Positions 63,008-64,000 of a DNA stretch of 64,000 bases are shown here, piece after piece. The notes below the pieces were generated by a model. The model made no database searches. It was given only the letters and a program-made list of their open reading frames with translations, and was not told the origin of the DNA. The stretch's first letter is position 1. Each line of letters begins with the position of its first letter. The position numbers were made by a program, and so were the translations under genes. Source of the stretch: Hyphomicrobiales bacterium (GTDB taxonomy: Bacteria; Pseudomonadota; Alphaproteobacteria; Rhizobiales; Rhizobiaceae); contig UBQX01000024.1 in assembly GCA_900467685.1 (NCBI GenBank), positions 41,967 through 105,966 on the forward strand, in the 5' to 3' direction.

Positions 63008-63292
63008 CTTACCCCCTCTCTGGGAATTTCTAATGCTTAGCCTTTGGCTAAACATAAGAAATTCCTTTCTCCCCCACCGAGGGGGAGATGGGAGGATGAC
63101 GCGCCCGCGTGCTCCAAACTCGCCCCTGTAGATGGGGAGTGAGATACGCCTGCGTGCCCAGGTCTCTCCCTTCGAGAAGATGGGGAGTTTGCGGAAGCCG
63201 CTTGCTCCCATCTCCCCCTGGTGGGGAGAAAGCAAAATCATGATCTTAGCTTCAGCTAAGTCATAGATTTTGCCAGAGAGGGGGTGCGCCGC
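63008..63292. repeat. Cluster of degenerate palindromic repeats
   Basis: Three related elements in a row. The first, at about 63010-63095, has TTACCCCCTCTCTGG, CTTAGCC...GGCTAA and CTTTCTCCCCC. The third, at about 63225-63290, is an inverted relative with GGGGAGAAAGC, TTAGC...GCTAA and CCAGAGAGGGGGT. The middle part has CTCCC and GGGGAG arms. These belong to the GC-rich mosaic repeat class of Rhizobiales. The region contains no gene. Confidence 0.6.
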
Positions 63293-63300
63293 CCTCCGCA

Positions 63301-63780
63301 TCACTTGCGCTTCTTCCACAACCACCACCTAACTTGCGCCTCCCTTTTGGCCTTCTCCGCTGCCGCCTTCTCTGCCGCTTCGGTGGCCAGTCGCGCCCGG
63401 CGAAAACTGTCGCAGGCTACGGCAAATGCCGTTTTATCCACCTCGTCGTCAGAATCGTCTCCGCCCCCTTCGGCCTCGATCCTGATGGTTTCAACAGAGG
63501 CGTGGATAAGCTTGACGGCCTCGACGTTGCGGATGCAGGCGGGGTAGAGCTTCATTGGCTCGGCGAAATAGTCGGCGGCAAGCCGGTAGGATACGCAGGC
63601 ATGTCGCCGGCGGCAGCGCAATTGGTGGCAATGGTCGGGAAAGCCGAGCGCGGTGGCCGTTTGATGAAAGAACCAGCGAGTTTGCAGCATCGCCTCGATC
63701 AGGTCTGGCGCGATTGCACGCGGGCCGATCCACTCGGGTCGCATGATCTTCGGGATGACTGTCTTCTTTCGCCTTGCCAT
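63301..63780 (-). CDS. Hypothetical protein with a Cys/His cluster
   Basis: A 159-residue basic protein. Residues about 45-62 contain FPDHCHQLRCRRRHACVSY, a Cys/His-rich patch that might bind a metal ion or DNA. The C-terminal third is charged, with an acidic GGGDDSDDEVDK stretch followed by an Ala/Lys/Glu-rich helix and a basic end (WWLWKKRK). Start at 63780, with AGGAA upstream. No named family is recognised. Repeats lie on both sides. Confidence 0.65.
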   Translation of the reverse strand: MARRKKTVIPKIMRPEWIGPRAIAPDLIEAMLQTRWFFHQTATALGFPDHCHQLRCRRRHACVSYRLAADYFAEPMKLYPACIRNVEAVKLIHASVETIRIEAEGGGDDSDDEVDKTAFAVACDSFRRARLATEAAEKAAAEKAKREAQVRWWLWKKRK

Positions 63781-63798
63781 CGTTCCTGCTTCCTGACC

Positions 63799-63860
63799 TT
63801 GTTTTAACGCATTCCCGGACGGAAAACCGGTTCCCACTTTTCCCCGACATGCTCTGGGGG
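63799..63860. repeat. Fragment of a dispersed rhizobial repeat
   Basis: ACGCATTCCCGGACGGAAAA followed by CCGGTTCCCACTTTTCC resembles the very common intergenic element of Rhizobium and Agrobacterium, whose reverse reads as an AAAAGTG...CGGTTTTCCG pattern. A second GGAAAACC...GTTTCC segment follows at about 63873-63893. The remaining bases to the window end hold nothing recognised. Confidence 0.45.
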
Positions 63861-64000
63861 CGCAACGAGACGCCCCGGAAAACCTGTTTCCGAGTTCCAC
63901 TCCGGTTCTGCCGCTCTTGCCCCTGTCTTCGGGCAATCGCTTCCGGAGAGCCGCGCCGACGCGCCGCCCTGATTGGTAGATAAAAACGGCGGAGCGCCAG

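Overview
The window is chromosomal DNA from an alphaproteobacterium of the order Rhizobiales, most likely the family Rhizobiaceae (Agrobacterium/Rhizobium group). The evidence is a complete aapJQMP general amino-acid transporter next to metC, a single-polypeptide SecDF, a PopZ homologue, small DUF1127 proteins, an anti-Shine-Dalgarno 'cuckoo'-type RNA locus and RIME-like intergenic mosaic repeats. Genes are dense and GC-rich. There is no rRNA operon, prophage, insertion sequence or CRISPR array. Seven tRNA genes are present: Leu(UAG), Glu(UUC) twice, Pro(UGG), Arg(UCU), Cys(GCA) and Asn(GUU).

Region 1 (1-8.5 kb) is envelope and secretion housekeeping: a VOC protein, kdsA, a phosphodiester glycosidase-like protein, a DUF815 ATPase, yajC-secDF, an Mth938-like protein, a squalene/phytoene-synthase-like protein and a small membrane protein. 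Region 2 (8.5-13.3 kb) has trmFO, two DUF1127 genes, a structured RNA locus with three hairpins that each present a CCUCCUCCC-type loop, tRNA-Leu and trigger factor. Region 3 (13.3-24.8 kb) has exported and cell-wall proteins, a nitroreductase/flavin-reductase pair, two tRNA-Glu genes, gloA, a double cold-shock-domain protein, a PAS/HTH regulator divergent from a soluble PAS-PAS chemoreceptor, an NDUFS4-like protein and tRNA-Arg followed by one AT-rich gene of foreign appearance.

Region 4 (24.8-35 kb) is amino-acid and amine metabolism: aapJQMP, metC, a flavin monooxygenase, an NDUFS6-like zinc protein, and a PuuB-like oxidase with a PuuA-like ligase. Region 5 (35-47.3 kb) has cysE, a His-rich PadR regulator with GATATATC operators, a cysK-alaX-sseA-GNAT operon, a DJ-1/PfpI protein, a photolyase, and an Lrp-type regulator divergent from arginase and ornithine cyclodeaminase (arginine to ornithine to proline).

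Region 6 (47.3-64 kb) has a candidate small RNA, small membrane proteins, tRNA-Cys and tRNA-Asn, pcm and a TolC-type channel, fghA/YaiI/SulP, rluC-HAD-ATP12, popZ, a patatin-like protein, hisI, folE, an IscU/NifU-like scaffold, yidD, and a dense patch of palindromic repeats.

The most distinctive material is non-coding: the anti-Shine-Dalgarno hairpin array near the DUF1127 genes, the small RNA candidate after ornithine cyclodeaminase, the PadR operators, the folE/iscU inverted repeat, and a repeat that appears to provide the ribosome binding site of yidD. Four proteins resembling mitochondrial complex I or ATP synthase accessory factors (NDUFAF6-, NDUFS4-, NDUFS6- and ATP12-like) are scattered through the window.
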